Part shown: in pieces, positions 1 to 7,087 of the stretch
Layout of the letters: each line of letters begins with the position of its first letter
Position numbering within the stretch: the first letter of the stretch is position 1
Origin: Acidobacteriaceae bacterium
GTDB lineage: Bacteria; Acidobacteriota; Terriglobia; Terriglobales; Acidobacteriaceae
NCBI GenBank assembly: GCA_027306745.1
Contig: DAHUZD010000380.1
Span: 1 to 10,268 of the forward strand
Reading direction: 5' to 3'
Length of the DNA stretch: 10,268 bases
Translations under genes and position numbers: made by a program
Notes under the pieces: generated by a model
Database searches by the model: none
What the model saw: only the letters and a program-made list of their open reading frames with translations
Told to the model about the DNA's origin: nothing

Positions 1-453
1 GACAAGGAAGGCAAGGCACACTGCCTGCTGCTGGGCGGCGTGTTGAGCACGTTGAAAGTGCAGGTGGACTGCGTTGTTTCCAGCCCATTGAAACGCGCAT
101 TGCAGACCGCATCGCTGGTGGGCACCGAAATTGGTTATGAACAGCAGATCGTGATCCGGCCCGCACTGTTGCCCGCTGGCAGCGCCAAGGATTTTCTCAA
201 GCTGGTGGAAGAATTCTCTTCGCTGGAAAATGTTTTATTCGTCGGCCACAATCCCAGCCTGACGCAGAACCTGCGCGCGCTGCTTTGTTCTTCAGCACAA
301 GTGGATCCGATCCGCCTGCGCAAAGGCGCCATTGCCAAGCTGGATATGAGTCGGCGCTCCGGGCGTCTGCAATGGCTCTTTGACCCCAAGCTGGTGCGGA
401 TGATTCAGACCAGCTCCACAGCCAGCTCTCGCCCGAAGACCTCGCGGAAGTAA
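1..453 (+). CDS. sixA: SixA-type phosphohistidine phosphatase, 5'-truncated by window edge
   Basis: This is the C-terminal part (150 codons visible) of a small histidine-phosphatase-superfamily protein, which removes phosphate from phosphohistidine residues in the cytoplasm. The reading frame is open from the first base, so the gene begins upstream and the N-terminal RHG catalytic motif is not visible. Two family signatures are seen: an SSPLKRALQTA segment (about visible residues 30-40), which matches the conserved SPxxRAxQTA arginine motif, and VLFVGHNPSL (about residues 75-84), which carries the second catalytic histidine of the SixA GHNP motif. SixA proteins are about 160-180 residues, so only some 25-35 residues are probably missing. 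The last 16 codons overlap the end of the convergent ppx gene, and the Ser/Thr/Lys-rich tail they encode looks like a non-conserved extension. The tail and the adjacent ppx suggest a phosphate or polyphosphate context, but the substrate is unknown. Confidence 0.88.
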   Translation, partial: DKEGKAHCLLLGGVLSTLKVQVDCVVSSPLKRALQTASLVGTEIGYEQQIVIRPALLPAGSAKDFLKLVEEFSSLENVLFVGHNPSLTQNLRALLCSSAQVDPIRLRKGAIAKLDMSRRSGRLQWLFDPKLVRMIQTSSTASSRPKTSRK

Positions 454-1925
454 GCCGCTTCTTTTCGTAACGACCAAAATTCCAGCTCTGCGCCGGTGCG
501 GCCCGGCGTGATGCGTACGCGCACCTGCTTGGGCTGGACGCGAATGCGAATACTTTGCACATCACTGGCGCGGTCCTGATGCAGGGCCGTGGCCAGCCGC
601 AGCAAAACCACAGCGCGTTGCACGTGGAGATGCTCCTGCACTGGAACTCCACGCAACTCACGGTCATTTGGATTGGGCCGGGACTTACCCAAATAGCGGG
701 CGATGGCCGCGGTGATGGTGCGCTGTTCCGGCGTAAATCCGTAGAGTTCAGAGTTGGCGATGATGTATTGCGTGTGCCGGTGGTGACCTTGATAGTTCAT
801 AAACTTTCCGGTCTCGTACATCATTGCCGCGGCCTCCAGCCAAGTGCGATAGGCCTTGGGCAGTGTGTGAACGCGTTGCAAATCGTAAAAGAACTGCGCA
901 GCCGTGGCGCGCACCGGCTCGGCGCGCTTGGCGTCCACACCATAGTGCTTGCAAAGCTCCAAGACGCTGGCCCAACGCTCCTGCTCAAAACGCTGATGGG
1001 CCGTAGTGCGCTGCTCACTTTCGGCCAGCATCAACGCAAGAATGCCATCGCGCAAACCCATCGGAGAGTAACGGAAGCCCGGCAGATGCAGCCGCTCCAA
1101 CAGCGCAGAGTAGACGTGCGCACCAGCGATGATTATCTCGGACCGGCGCGGGCCAATGCCCGGAACGCTGGCCCGTTGCAGATCGGCCATGCGTGTCAGC
1201 TTGTCTGCCAAGCTGTGCACGCCACTGGCCGGAGCCATGTTGGCTGAAACGCATTTCTTTTTTATGCTGAGCGCGGCCGACAGTGCGGCGGCTGTGCCCG
1301 AGGTTGCATACACTGTGCGCAGGCCGTGGCTGCCCAGTTTACGCTCGCCGCGGCGCAGCTCACGCTGAATGAACTGTTGCATACGAGCCACTTCCTGTGG
1401 CAGTGGGGGATCGTGCCGCAAAAATTCTCGCGTCAAACGCACAGCACCCAATGGCAGGCTGACCATCTCGCGGATGTGGCCGTGATCGGAGTGAGTGATC
1501 TCGCAGCTTCCGCCGCCGAGGTCCACCAGCAGGCATTTGCCGCGCGCGCCTGTTTCATTGGCGGTGACGCCCATCTGAATCAGACGGCCTTCTTCCAAAC
1601 CGGAAATGATTTCCACCTTCCATCCGGTTGCAGAGCGCACCCAGGAGACGAAAGCGCCTTGGTTGCGAGCGTCGCGCATGGCGCTGGTGGCCACCACGCG
1701 GATGCGGTCCACGGCGTGTGCCTGCACGGCCTTGTGGAAACGCCTCAACGCGCGGATGGTGTTAGCCATCGCCTCTGGCGAAACGATGCCGGTTTCAAAA
1801 ACACTTTCGCCCAGACGCGTCACTTCGCGGTCTTCATGCAGCGTGTGCAGCTTGTGCTTTTGCACTCCGGCGATCTTGAGCCGGCAGGAATTCGAGCCAA
1901 TATCGATTGCAGCGTAGGTGGTCAT
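405..1925 (-). CDS. ppx: Ppx/GppA-family exopolyphosphatase
   Basis: A complete 506-residue protein of the ASKHA-fold Ppx/GppA phosphatase family, which releases phosphate from the ends of polyphosphate or the 5'-phosphate of pppGpp. Visible motifs are the phosphate-1 loop DIGSNSCRL (residues 8-16), ATSAMRDARN (79-88), ISGLEEGRLI (107-116) with the expected catalytic glutamate, and the phosphate-2 loop DLGGGS (135-140) followed by E142. The C-terminal half has the HD-like helical region of long Ppx proteins, including a GHHRHTQYII segment and the downstream IARYLGKSRPNPND stretch. Length matches long Ppx enzymes (E. coli Ppx is 513). The ATG at 1923-1925 opens directly on the conserved N-terminal strand, so the start is secure, although upstream there is only a weak GGACAAAGA ribosome-binding signal. 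Its end overlaps sixA by 49 bp. Sequence alone does not separate polyphosphate from pppGpp activity; polyphosphate is the more likely default. Confidence 0.93.
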   Translation of the reverse strand: MTTYAAIDIGSNSCRLKIAGVQKHKLHTLHEDREVTRLGESVFETGIVSPEAMANTIRALRRFHKAVQAHAVDRIRVVATSAMRDARNQGAFVSWVRSATGWKVEIISGLEEGRLIQMGVTANETGARGKCLLVDLGGGSCEITHSDHGHIREMVSLPLGAVRLTREFLRHDPPLPQEVARMQQFIQRELRRGERKLGSHGLRTVYATSGTAAALSAALSIKKKCVSANMAPASGVHSLADKLTRMADLQRASVPGIGPRRSEIIIAGAHVYSALLERLHLPGFRYSPMGLRDGILALMLAESEQRTTAHQRFEQERWASVLELCKHYGVDAKRAEPVRATAAQFFYDLQRVHTLPKAYRTWLEAAAMMYETGKFMNYQGHHRHTQYIIANSELYGFTPEQRTITAAIARYLGKSRPNPNDRELRGVPVQEHLHVQRAVVLLRLATALHQDRASDVQSIRIRVQPKQVRVRITPGRTGAELEFWSLRKEAAYFREVFGRELAVELV

Positions 1926-2053
1926 TCTTTGTCCGATACCATGCTACCCCGCGCAAGCTGGCGTCGCACACAGGCCGAAGGTGGTCGTTGCGTTTTTTCT
2001 CTGTGCTGCCGCAATCCCATCGGCTGCTATGCTGGAAACACTTGAATTTTTCT
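1926..2053. other. Divergent intergenic region between ppx and the glycosyltransferase gene
   Basis: These 128 bp separate two divergently transcribed genes, so promoters for both should lie here or inside the neighbouring 5' ends. I see a T-run (cgttttttct, 1991-2000) and a TATGCT hexamer at 2028-2033 that could act as a -10 element for the plus-strand gene, but no -35 element sits at a normal spacing. No clear operator palindrome, riboswitch or small ORF is evident. The region is recorded as probable regulatory space without a defined element. Confidence 0.4.
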
Positions 2054-3985
2054 ATGCCGCAAACATCCAACACTTCCTCAGCCGCACCGGCTTCCACCTG
2101 GTTCCCCCTTTCGCGCACAGCGGAGTGGACGGTACTCGGCCTGATTTTTCTGGCTGTCTATTTTGCTGCACTTTTTTCGCCGCCGCTGCTGGACGATGCC
2201 GACGCCACGCATGCGCAGGCGGCGCAGCACATGGCAATCAGCGGCGATCTGATCACGCTGAAAGTGGATGGCATCCGCTATTTGGAAAAGCCTCCTCTGC
2301 CCTACTGGCTGGCGGCGGCGGATTACCGCATCTTTGGCTTCAATGTATTCGCCACACATCTGCCGCAAACGCTGGCCGTGCTGGGCTGCGCACTACTGGC
2401 ATTTTTTTGGACGCGTCGCGCAGCCAGCGAACGTGCTGCCTTTTACGCGGCTCTGGCGTTTTTGACCTCCATCGGAGTCTTTCTCTTCACGCGCTGGTTT
2501 ATTCCTGAATCGATCCTGACCCTGCTGATCGCTCTGGCTCTGTATTGGTTTTTGACCGGATTGGAAGACCGCAAGCCGCACCGTTTTTATGCAGCCGCGG
2601 CCATGCTGGCGCTGGCCATGCTGGCCAAGGGATTGATCGCTCCTGTTTTTTTTCTTGGCGCGGCGCTTCCCTACCTGCTGCTGACCGGCGAGTATCGCCG
2701 CTGGCGTGAATTCCACTGGCTGCGCTGTACGCTGCTCTTCCTGCTAATCGCAGCGCCCTGGCATATTCTGGCCGGGCTGCACAATCCTGACCATGGAAAT
2801 CCCGTGGGCAACATTCCAACGCCCGGCCATGTGCATGGCTTTTTCTACTTCTACTTCATCAACGAACATGTGCTGCGATTTTTAGGCAAGCGCTACCCGC
2901 ATGACTACAACAAACAGCCGGGCGCGATCTTCTGGTTTTCACATCTGATCTGGCTCTTTCCTTGGAGTCTGTATTGGCCAGCGGCCATCCGCCGGTGGTG
3001 GCGAGCGCAACTGGACTCAAGCGCGAACGCAGCGCCATCCACTTTGCGCAGCCGTCTGACGCCGCAAAGTTTTTCTGGAAAAACCAAATTGCTGCTCGCG
3101 CTCTACGGCGGATTTATTCTGCTCTTCTTTTCTTTTTCCACCAATCAGGAGTACTACACCTATCCGGCATATTTTCCGCTGCTGACGCTGACGGCCATTG
3201 CGCTGGCCGGCATGGAAGAGTCTGACACAGAGAAAGAAAATGCAGAGAACGCGGCCAATCGCCGTTGGCTGCTCATCGCACATGCGCTCTTTGCTGTGGT
3301 GGGAGTGGTGGCGGCCCTGGCGCTCGGCTATGGACTGTGGTCCTCACGGCATCTGCCTTTCGTGGCCGATATTGGCTCCGTGCTGGCACACCGCGATGTG
3401 GGCGGCTATTCGCTGTCGATGTCACACTTCTTTGATTTGACCGGGCCATCCTTTGCCGCGTTGCGCTTGCCGGCTGCGCTGGCAGCGTTTGCGCTGCTGC
3501 TGGGGCCAGTGCTGGCTTGGATGCTGCGCGCGCGTCGGGCGCATCTTGCGGCCACGTTGTCCACGGCAACCACCGCGGCAATTTTTTTGGTGGCTGCGCA
3601 CATTGCCTTTGCACGCTTTGCGCCGATGATGTCCTCGCGCGCGATGGCCGATACCGTCAACCGGCTGGCTGGGCCGCAGGATGTGCTGATGCTGTATGGC
3701 GACCAATCCTACGGTTCATCGGTGATCTTCTACACACAGCGGCCAGCGTATCTGGTGGCCGGACGCAGCACGTCCATGCTGTGGGGATCGTGCTATCCCG
3801 ATGCGCCGAAGATTTTTTTGACCGATGCACAACTGCTGACGCTGTGGGGAACGGGGCCGCGCAAATTTCTCTTTGTGGCTGGAGATGACCGTGCGCATGT
3901 GGAAGCACTTTTGCGCGGAAGATTCACACAGTTGCAGGAGTTGTCGGACAAGGTGCTGCTCACCGACCGTCCCTTGACGCAGTAG
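2054..3985 (+). CDS. ArnT/PMT-like integral membrane glycosyltransferase (GT-C fold)
   Basis: A 643-residue multi-pass inner-membrane protein of the ArnT/dolichyl-phosphate-mannose-mannosyltransferase superfamily (PMT_2, GT39/GT83). These enzymes transfer a sugar from a polyprenyl-phosphate carrier to lipid or protein on the periplasmic side. Evidence: a first membrane helix (about 27-43) followed by the acidic first-loop motif LLDDADATHAQAA (45-57), then GIRYLEKPPLPYW (73-85), the family's hallmark EKPPLxYW. AKGLIAP (191-197) and the aromatic loop FFYFYFINEHVLRF (about 253-266) also fit. Roughly ten further hydrophobic segments follow, ending in a soluble domain of about 100 residues. I chose ATG 2054, not the longer in-frame start at 1907, because the extra 49 residues are basic, do not resemble the family and would overlap ppx. 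The ribosome site is weak (GGAAA about 15 nt upstream). The acceptor is unknown; glycosylation of an envelope lipid or of surface protein is possible. Confidence 0.85.
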   Translation: MPQTSNTSSAAPASTWFPLSRTAEWTVLGLIFLAVYFAALFSPPLLDDADATHAQAAQHMAISGDLITLKVDGIRYLEKPPLPYWLAAADYRIFGFNVFATHLPQTLAVLGCALLAFFWTRRAASERAAFYAALAFLTSIGVFLFTRWFIPESILTLLIALALYWFLTGLEDRKPHRFYAAAAMLALAMLAKGLIAPVFFLGAALPYLLLTGEYRRWREFHWLRCTLLFLLIAAPWHILAGLHNPDHGNPVGNIPTPGHVHGFFYFYFINEHVLRFLGKRYPHDYNKQPGAIFWFSHLIWLFPWSLYWPAAIRRWWRAQLDSSANAAPSTLRSRLTPQSFSGKTKLLLALYGGFILLFFSFSTNQEYYTYPAYFPLLTLTAIALAGMEESDTEKENAENAANRRWLLIAHALFAVVGVVAALALGYGLWSSRHLPFVADIGSVLAHRDVGGYSLSMSHFFDLTGPSFAALRLPAALAAFALLLGPVLAWMLRARRAHLAATLSTATTAAIFLVAAHIAFARFAPMMSSRAMADTVNRLAGPQDVLMLYGDQSYGSSVIFYTQRPAYLVAGRSTSMLWGSCYPDAPKIFLTDAQLLTLWGTGPRKFLFVAGDDRAHVEALLRGRFTQLQELSDKVLLTDRPLTQ

Positions 3986-3989
3986 CTTA

Positions 3990-4889
3990 TCAATTCAAAC
4001 GACTGAAGAGCGTAGGCTGCGCGTCGAGACTGGCGATCATGTCGATCAGCGAAGTATTCTGCGTCTGCGCTTGACTCAGCAACGTGGCCAATTGGGTTGG
4101 GTTGGCCTGGATGACGGCGTTCTGCGCGGCTTGCAATTGCGTGGTTTCGCTTTGCACATAGGTGCTGCTGGCCTGCAAGCGATTCAGGCTGTTGCCCAAG
4201 ATCACGCGCTGCTGCGTCACCGTGCTCATACCCGATGTCAGGCTGGCGATGTCTGTGGTGACGGTTGCCGAGGGCGCACCCGTGTTGAAATCGTTGATCA
4301 AATTGTTGAGAGCGGCGATGACGCCCGTGCTGCCGGAACCGAAGAGTGCGCTGCCGGGCAGGTTCATCTGAATCTGCTGGCCGTTGGGCGTCATGGTGTA
4401 GGAGAGCGTGGTGTCTCCACTGTAAACAACGGCTGGCGGCGTGCCTGCGCCGAGTGCAAAGGGCTGCGTCTGGGATTTGCTGCCTGCAAATAAATACTGC
4501 CCTTGATAGCTGCTGTTGGCCAGCGAAACCACTTCATCGCGAATACCGGAAAGCTGGTTGGCGATCGATTGCAGGTTGGAGGCGTTCAGCGTCCCGTTTG
4601 CGCCCTCCGTGGCCAGAGAGATGGCTGAGGTCACCTGTGTGACCACGCTGCCCAGTGCAGTGTCGGCCACCTGCATCTGGCTGCTCAGTGTGCCAGAGCT
4701 CTGCACAAAACTGTCGTTGGCGTTGATCTCCGTGCGCAGCAAATAGTCTTGCGAAGCCGCAGCCGGATTGTCCGAGAGGCTGTTGACGGCCACGCCGGTG
4801 GAGATTTCGTTGGTGTATGTCTGCTCATTGGCCTGAGTTTGATTGACCGCAGAGACCAAACCTTGCACGAAGTCGGGATTGATTCGCAT
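3990..4889 (-). CDS. flgL: Flagellar hook-filament junction protein FlgL (HAP3)
   Basis: A complete 299-residue flagellin-like protein that forms the second ring of the hook-filament junction, between FlgK and the flagellin filament, outside the cell after export by the flagellar type III system. The N-terminus (MRINPDFVQGLVSAVNQTQ) and the LSDNPAAASQDYLLRTEI segment (about 38-55) match the conserved D0/D1 coiled-coil helices of FlgL, and SSYQGQYLFAGSKSQTQPF (about 127-145) is the characteristic xGxYLFxGxxxxxxPF motif. The C-terminal helical part (about 222-290) is Gln/Asn-rich, as expected for the paired terminal helix. There is no cleavable signal, as usual for type III substrates. It is the last gene of the cluster, 48 bp after flgK. 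Its AGGA ribosome site lies about 12 nt before the ATG, rather far. It ends 4 bp from the convergent glycosyltransferase gene. Confidence 0.95.
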   Translation of the reverse strand: MRINPDFVQGLVSAVNQTQANEQTYTNEISTGVAVNSLSDNPAAASQDYLLRTEINANDSFVQSSGTLSSQMQVADTALGSVVTQVTSAISLATEGANGTLNASNLQSIANQLSGIRDEVVSLANSSYQGQYLFAGSKSQTQPFALGAGTPPAVVYSGDTTLSYTMTPNGQQIQMNLPGSALFGSGSTGVIAALNNLINDFNTGAPSATVTTDIASLTSGMSTVTQQRVILGNSLNRLQASSTYVQSETTQLQAAQNAVIQANPTQLATLLSQAQTQNTSLIDMIASLDAQPTLFSRLN

Positions 4890-4894
4890 AACTG

Positions 4895-4910
4895 CTTTGC
4901 ATCCTTTGCA
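4895..4910 (-). repeat. Short tandem TGCAAAG repeat in the flgK-flgL gap
   Basis: On the minus strand, just before flgL, the heptamer TGCAAAG occurs twice, separated by two bases (TGCAAAGGATGCAAAG). The first copy includes the AGG of the only plausible flgL ribosome binding site. The repeat may influence translation initiation or be coincidental. Nothing else is evident in the 48-bp gap. Confidence 0.4.
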
Positions 4911-4937
4911 AAAAATCTTCGTTCGATTCGCTCACCC

Positions 4938-6359
4938 TTACGCCACAGCCGTTTGCAAGCCAAGGTTCAATGCGCTGACGACGATCGTCTGCAAAACATT
5001 AAAGAACTGCGCCGCCGACTGATACGCCTGTTCGTAGGTTTGCAGATTGGCTGCCTCTTCATTCAAGGAGACGCTGGAAAGCGCGCTCTGCTGGTTCTGC
5101 AACTGTGTCAACGAGGCCTGCTGCGCCGTATTCAATGTACTCAAACCGGAAACCTGGCTGCCAAGAGTGGACATAAAGGACGCGTAAAAATCCGTGGCCG
5201 TCTGGCCACTCACGATGGATTGATTCGCAAGGTTGGCCATGGCAACTGCGTTGGCGTTATCGCCGGGGCCTGTGCCTGTGGCTGCCGCAGCGATCTTCGA
5301 TGGATCGGTGATGGCGACCGAAATGCCCGCGGCTGACCCAGCAACCGTGCCAGGGATGTTGAAGAGCGGCGTGCCAGTGGCACCATTGAGATCGACGCCT
5401 GCAAGCTGGGCTGCGTTGACCTGTGTGGCTACATCATAGGCCAGGGTATCGATGGAATTTTGCACGGCGGGAATGCTTTGATCCCGCGTGGTGAGCAGAC
5501 CGGCCAATTGTCCGCCGCCGCTGGCTTGCGCTGCGGTGATGTCGCCTGAGCTGCCCGCGGCCGTGGCGAAGACATGCACGTTGCCACTGACGTTGCCGGT
5601 GGTCAGGTCAAAGGCCTTGCCTTCAGAAACCAGCAGCGCGCCACTGGTGGTGGTGATGGTGAGGCCGTTGTTTTCCGTTTTGATCGTGTTGATGCCGATG
5701 TATTGCGAAAGCTGTTGCAGGTCGTACTGGCGTTGATCCTCCAGTTGGCTGGCATCGGCGGTGGGGCTGGCCGTGCTGATCTGCTGATTCAGTTGCGCAA
5801 TCGAGTTCAGCAGCGGGTTGATCTGATTGACGATGCCAATCACCTGCTGATTGAGGCCGTTGGTCTGCGCGGAAAGTTGCGCTGCAGAACTGTTGAACTG
5901 GCCGGCGAGCGTGCTAGCCGCGCTTAAAACGCCTTGGCGCAGCGCGGTGCTGGTGGGGCTGGTCTCCAGTTGGCTGACAGCGTTGAAAAAATTGGTGACC
6001 AGATCACCGAGGCTGCCCGGGGATGGGCCGGAGGTGCTCGTCGTGACCTGATTGAAGATGTCCTGCACCTGCTGCATGGCCGTCGACTGAGCCTGCGTGG
6101 CTTGCTGCTGTTGCATTTGCTGGTCAAGATTGGCGTTCAGGATGAGATTGCGCTGCGACTGAGCGGCCACCATCTGCACGCCCTGGCCGTAACTGATGCC
6201 GCTGATGGTGACAGGATCGTTGGCCTGAAAAACGGCCACCTGCCGCGTGTAGCCCGGCGTGCTGGCGTTGGCCGTGTTGTTGGCGGTCACGTTCAGCGCT
6301 GCCTGGTCCGCTGTCAGCGCGCCCGCCATGATCTGCAATGCAGAGTTGATCGTGGCCAT
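4938..6359 (-). CDS. flgK: Flagellar hook-associated protein FlgK (HAP1)
   Basis: A 473-residue protein that forms the first ring of the hook-filament junction and is exported by the flagellar type III system. The N-terminus (MATINSALQIMAGALTADQ) followed by the NNTANASTPGYTRQ signature (about 28-41) is the conserved flagellar rod/hook helix with the NxANxxTxGYxRQ motif. The C-terminal SLNEEAANLQTYEQAYQSAA (about residues 430-449) is the matching terminal helix with the family LNEExANLxxYxxAYxAAA pattern. The region between is Ser/Thr/Gln/Ala-rich, as usual. Length is at the short end for FlgK, implying a small variable outer domain. An in-frame ATG nine codons upstream (6386) is less likely: the chosen ATG has GAGGG 7 nt upstream and opens directly on the conserved helix. 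It sits 68 bp after the flgN-like gene and 48 bp before flgL. Confidence 0.95.
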   Translation of the reverse strand: MATINSALQIMAGALTADQAALNVTANNTANASTPGYTRQVAVFQANDPVTISGISYGQGVQMVAAQSQRNLILNANLDQQMQQQQATQAQSTAMQQVQDIFNQVTTSTSGPSPGSLGDLVTNFFNAVSQLETSPTSTALRQGVLSAASTLAGQFNSSAAQLSAQTNGLNQQVIGIVNQINPLLNSIAQLNQQISTASPTADASQLEDQRQYDLQQLSQYIGINTIKTENNGLTITTTSGALLVSEGKAFDLTTGNVSGNVHVFATAAGSSGDITAAQASGGGQLAGLLTTRDQSIPAVQNSIDTLAYDVATQVNAAQLAGVDLNGATGTPLFNIPGTVAGSAAGISVAITDPSKIAAAATGTGPGDNANAVAMANLANQSIVSGQTATDFYASFMSTLGSQVSGLSTLNTAQQASLTQLQNQQSALSSVSLNEEAANLQTYEQAYQSAAQFFNVLQTIVVSALNLGLQTAVA

Positions 6360-6427
6360 GCAGTTGCCCTCGTAGTTCTGCCGCAAAGAGTACTTCAGCC
6401 GTGCAAGTTTGCCGCTGTAAAACTGCC

Positions 6428-6709
6428 TTACAAACCGGTGCCAGCCGTTGGCTGCGATGCCCGGTACCGTGAAAACTCTGTGGTTGCGCCCATGCCGGCA
6501 CAGAGCGTCGTGCTCCGCATCAGGCGCATATTGCGCTCCGTCATCTGCAAGAGCAAAGCCAGAACAGCCTGCGCAGGCTGAGCGGCGCGCACCTCTTGCA
6601 GCGTGGGCGGCGTGCGCTGCAACTCCGCCAGCTCGCCGCGCAAGCGGTCCAGCCGCTCAGCGTCGAGTTGCGTCAGTGCTGCAATCGCTTCTTCCACCAG
6701 ATGCTGCAT
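6428..6709 (-). CDS. Small helical protein, probable FlgN-like export chaperone
   Basis: A 93-residue protein with no strong sequence signature. The first half is predicted to be an amphipathic helix (VEEAIAALTQLDAERLDRLR) with heptad-like leucines, followed by a Pro break (about 34-36) and a second helix containing LLLQMTERNMRLMR (about 52-65), then a flexible end. FlgN chaperones are small helical proteins that bind FlgK and FlgL before export; they end with a pattern of Leu/Asn-containing helix followed by a disordered Tyr/Gly-rich tail, broadly like this one. The main support is position: it lies between flgM and flgK, exactly where flgN stands in many genomes (flgM-flgN-flgK-flgL). The ATG has a GGAG/AGAGG ribosome site (GAGAGGCGGAG) just upstream, and the gene starts 31 bp after flgM. 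It is shorter than typical FlgN (about 140 residues). Function is inferred from context. Confidence 0.65.
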   Translation of the reverse strand: MQHLVEEAIAALTQLDAERLDRLRGELAELQRTPPTLQEVRAAQPAQAVLALLLQMTERNMRLMRSTTLCAGMGATTEFSRYRASQPTAGTGL

Positions 6710-6740
6710 CCTGCTCCGCCTCTCTGGCCGTGCCGCCGAT

Positions 6741-7064
6741 TTAGTTGCCCTGGCCCAGCATGTTCTGGATCAGGCTGCCCGCCACGGCATCGGCAGGAAC
6801 GTTGTAGGTGCCTGCCTGAATGGCCGATTGCACCGCGCTCACCAACCCCATGCGCACATCCGATTGCGCACTTTGCGCATTCATGGCCGCAAACAATCCG
6901 CCTGCGCTCAGGTCGGCGTGGTCCGCGCCCGGCTGCAAGGCTGGCGTCTGAGGCGCGCCTGCCCCCGTCTGGCCCGGCTGCACACTGGCCGGTTGCCCGG
7001 CCTGCCCTGCTGCTGCAGGCTGCTGCGTCGTGCCTGGGAAATTAAAGATGCCCGGTAGATTCAT
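6741..7064 (-). CDS. flgM: Anti-sigma-28 factor FlgM
   Basis: A 107-residue protein whose C-terminal third (SDVRMGLVSAVQSAIQAGTY, residues 68-87, then NVPADAVAGSLIQNML) matches the FlgM sigma-28-binding core, in which a helix is followed by the AIxxGxYxVxxxxIAxxLL pattern. FlgM holds sigma-28 (FliA) inactive until the hook-basal body is complete and FlgM is exported through it. The N-terminal half (residues 10-50) is unusually rich in Pro, Gln, Gly and Ala and looks disordered, in keeping with an exported, largely unfolded protein. The ATG is preceded by AGGAGG at 4-nt spacing, the strongest ribosome site in the window, and by a near-consensus sigma-28 promoter. This arrangement predicts negative autoregulation through sigma-28. 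It follows flgJ by 95 bp and precedes the flgN-like gene. Confidence 0.85.
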   Translation of the reverse strand: MNLPGIFNFPGTTQQPAAAGQAGQPASVQPGQTGAGAPQTPALQPGADHADLSAGGLFAAMNAQSAQSDVRMGLVSAVQSAIQAGTYNVPADAVAGSLIQNMLGQGN

Positions 7065-7068
7065 ACTT

Positions 7069-7074
7069 CCTCCT
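7069..7074 (-). promoter_or_regulatory. Strong Shine-Dalgarno (AGGAGG) of flgM
   Basis: A perfect AGGAGG on the minus strand, with only AAGT between it and the flgM ATG. It fixes the flgM start and is the closest match to the consensus among the cluster's ribosome sites, so strong translation of the anti-sigma factor is expected. Confidence 0.85.
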
Positions 7075-7087
7075 CACCTCATCCATT

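Noticed and set aside
444..467. Possible terminator for sixA: GCGG (444-447) pairing with CCGC (455-458), then TTCTTTTC
   Set aside because: The stem is only 4 bp with a 7-nt loop and a broken T-run, and it lies inside ppx coding sequence; too weak to call.
555..1247. A 230-codon plus-strand ORF antisense to ppx
   Set aside because: It lies wholly within the conserved ppx coding sequence and its product has no motif or signal; treated as a shadow frame.
1988..2033. A sigma-70 promoter for the glycosyltransferase gene (TTGCGT and TATGCT)
   Set aside because: The two hexamers are 34 bp apart, about twice the normal spacing.
1326..2045. A 239-codon plus-strand ORF spanning the ppx 5' end and the intergenic region
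   Set aside because: Mostly antisense to the conserved Ppx nucleotide-binding motifs, with no recognisable product.
1907..2053. A 49-residue N-terminal extension of the glycosyltransferase from ATG 1907
   Set aside because: It would overlap the ppx start, is rich in Arg, Lys and His, and places an odd segment before the normal first membrane helix; ATG 2054 gives a family-like N-terminus.
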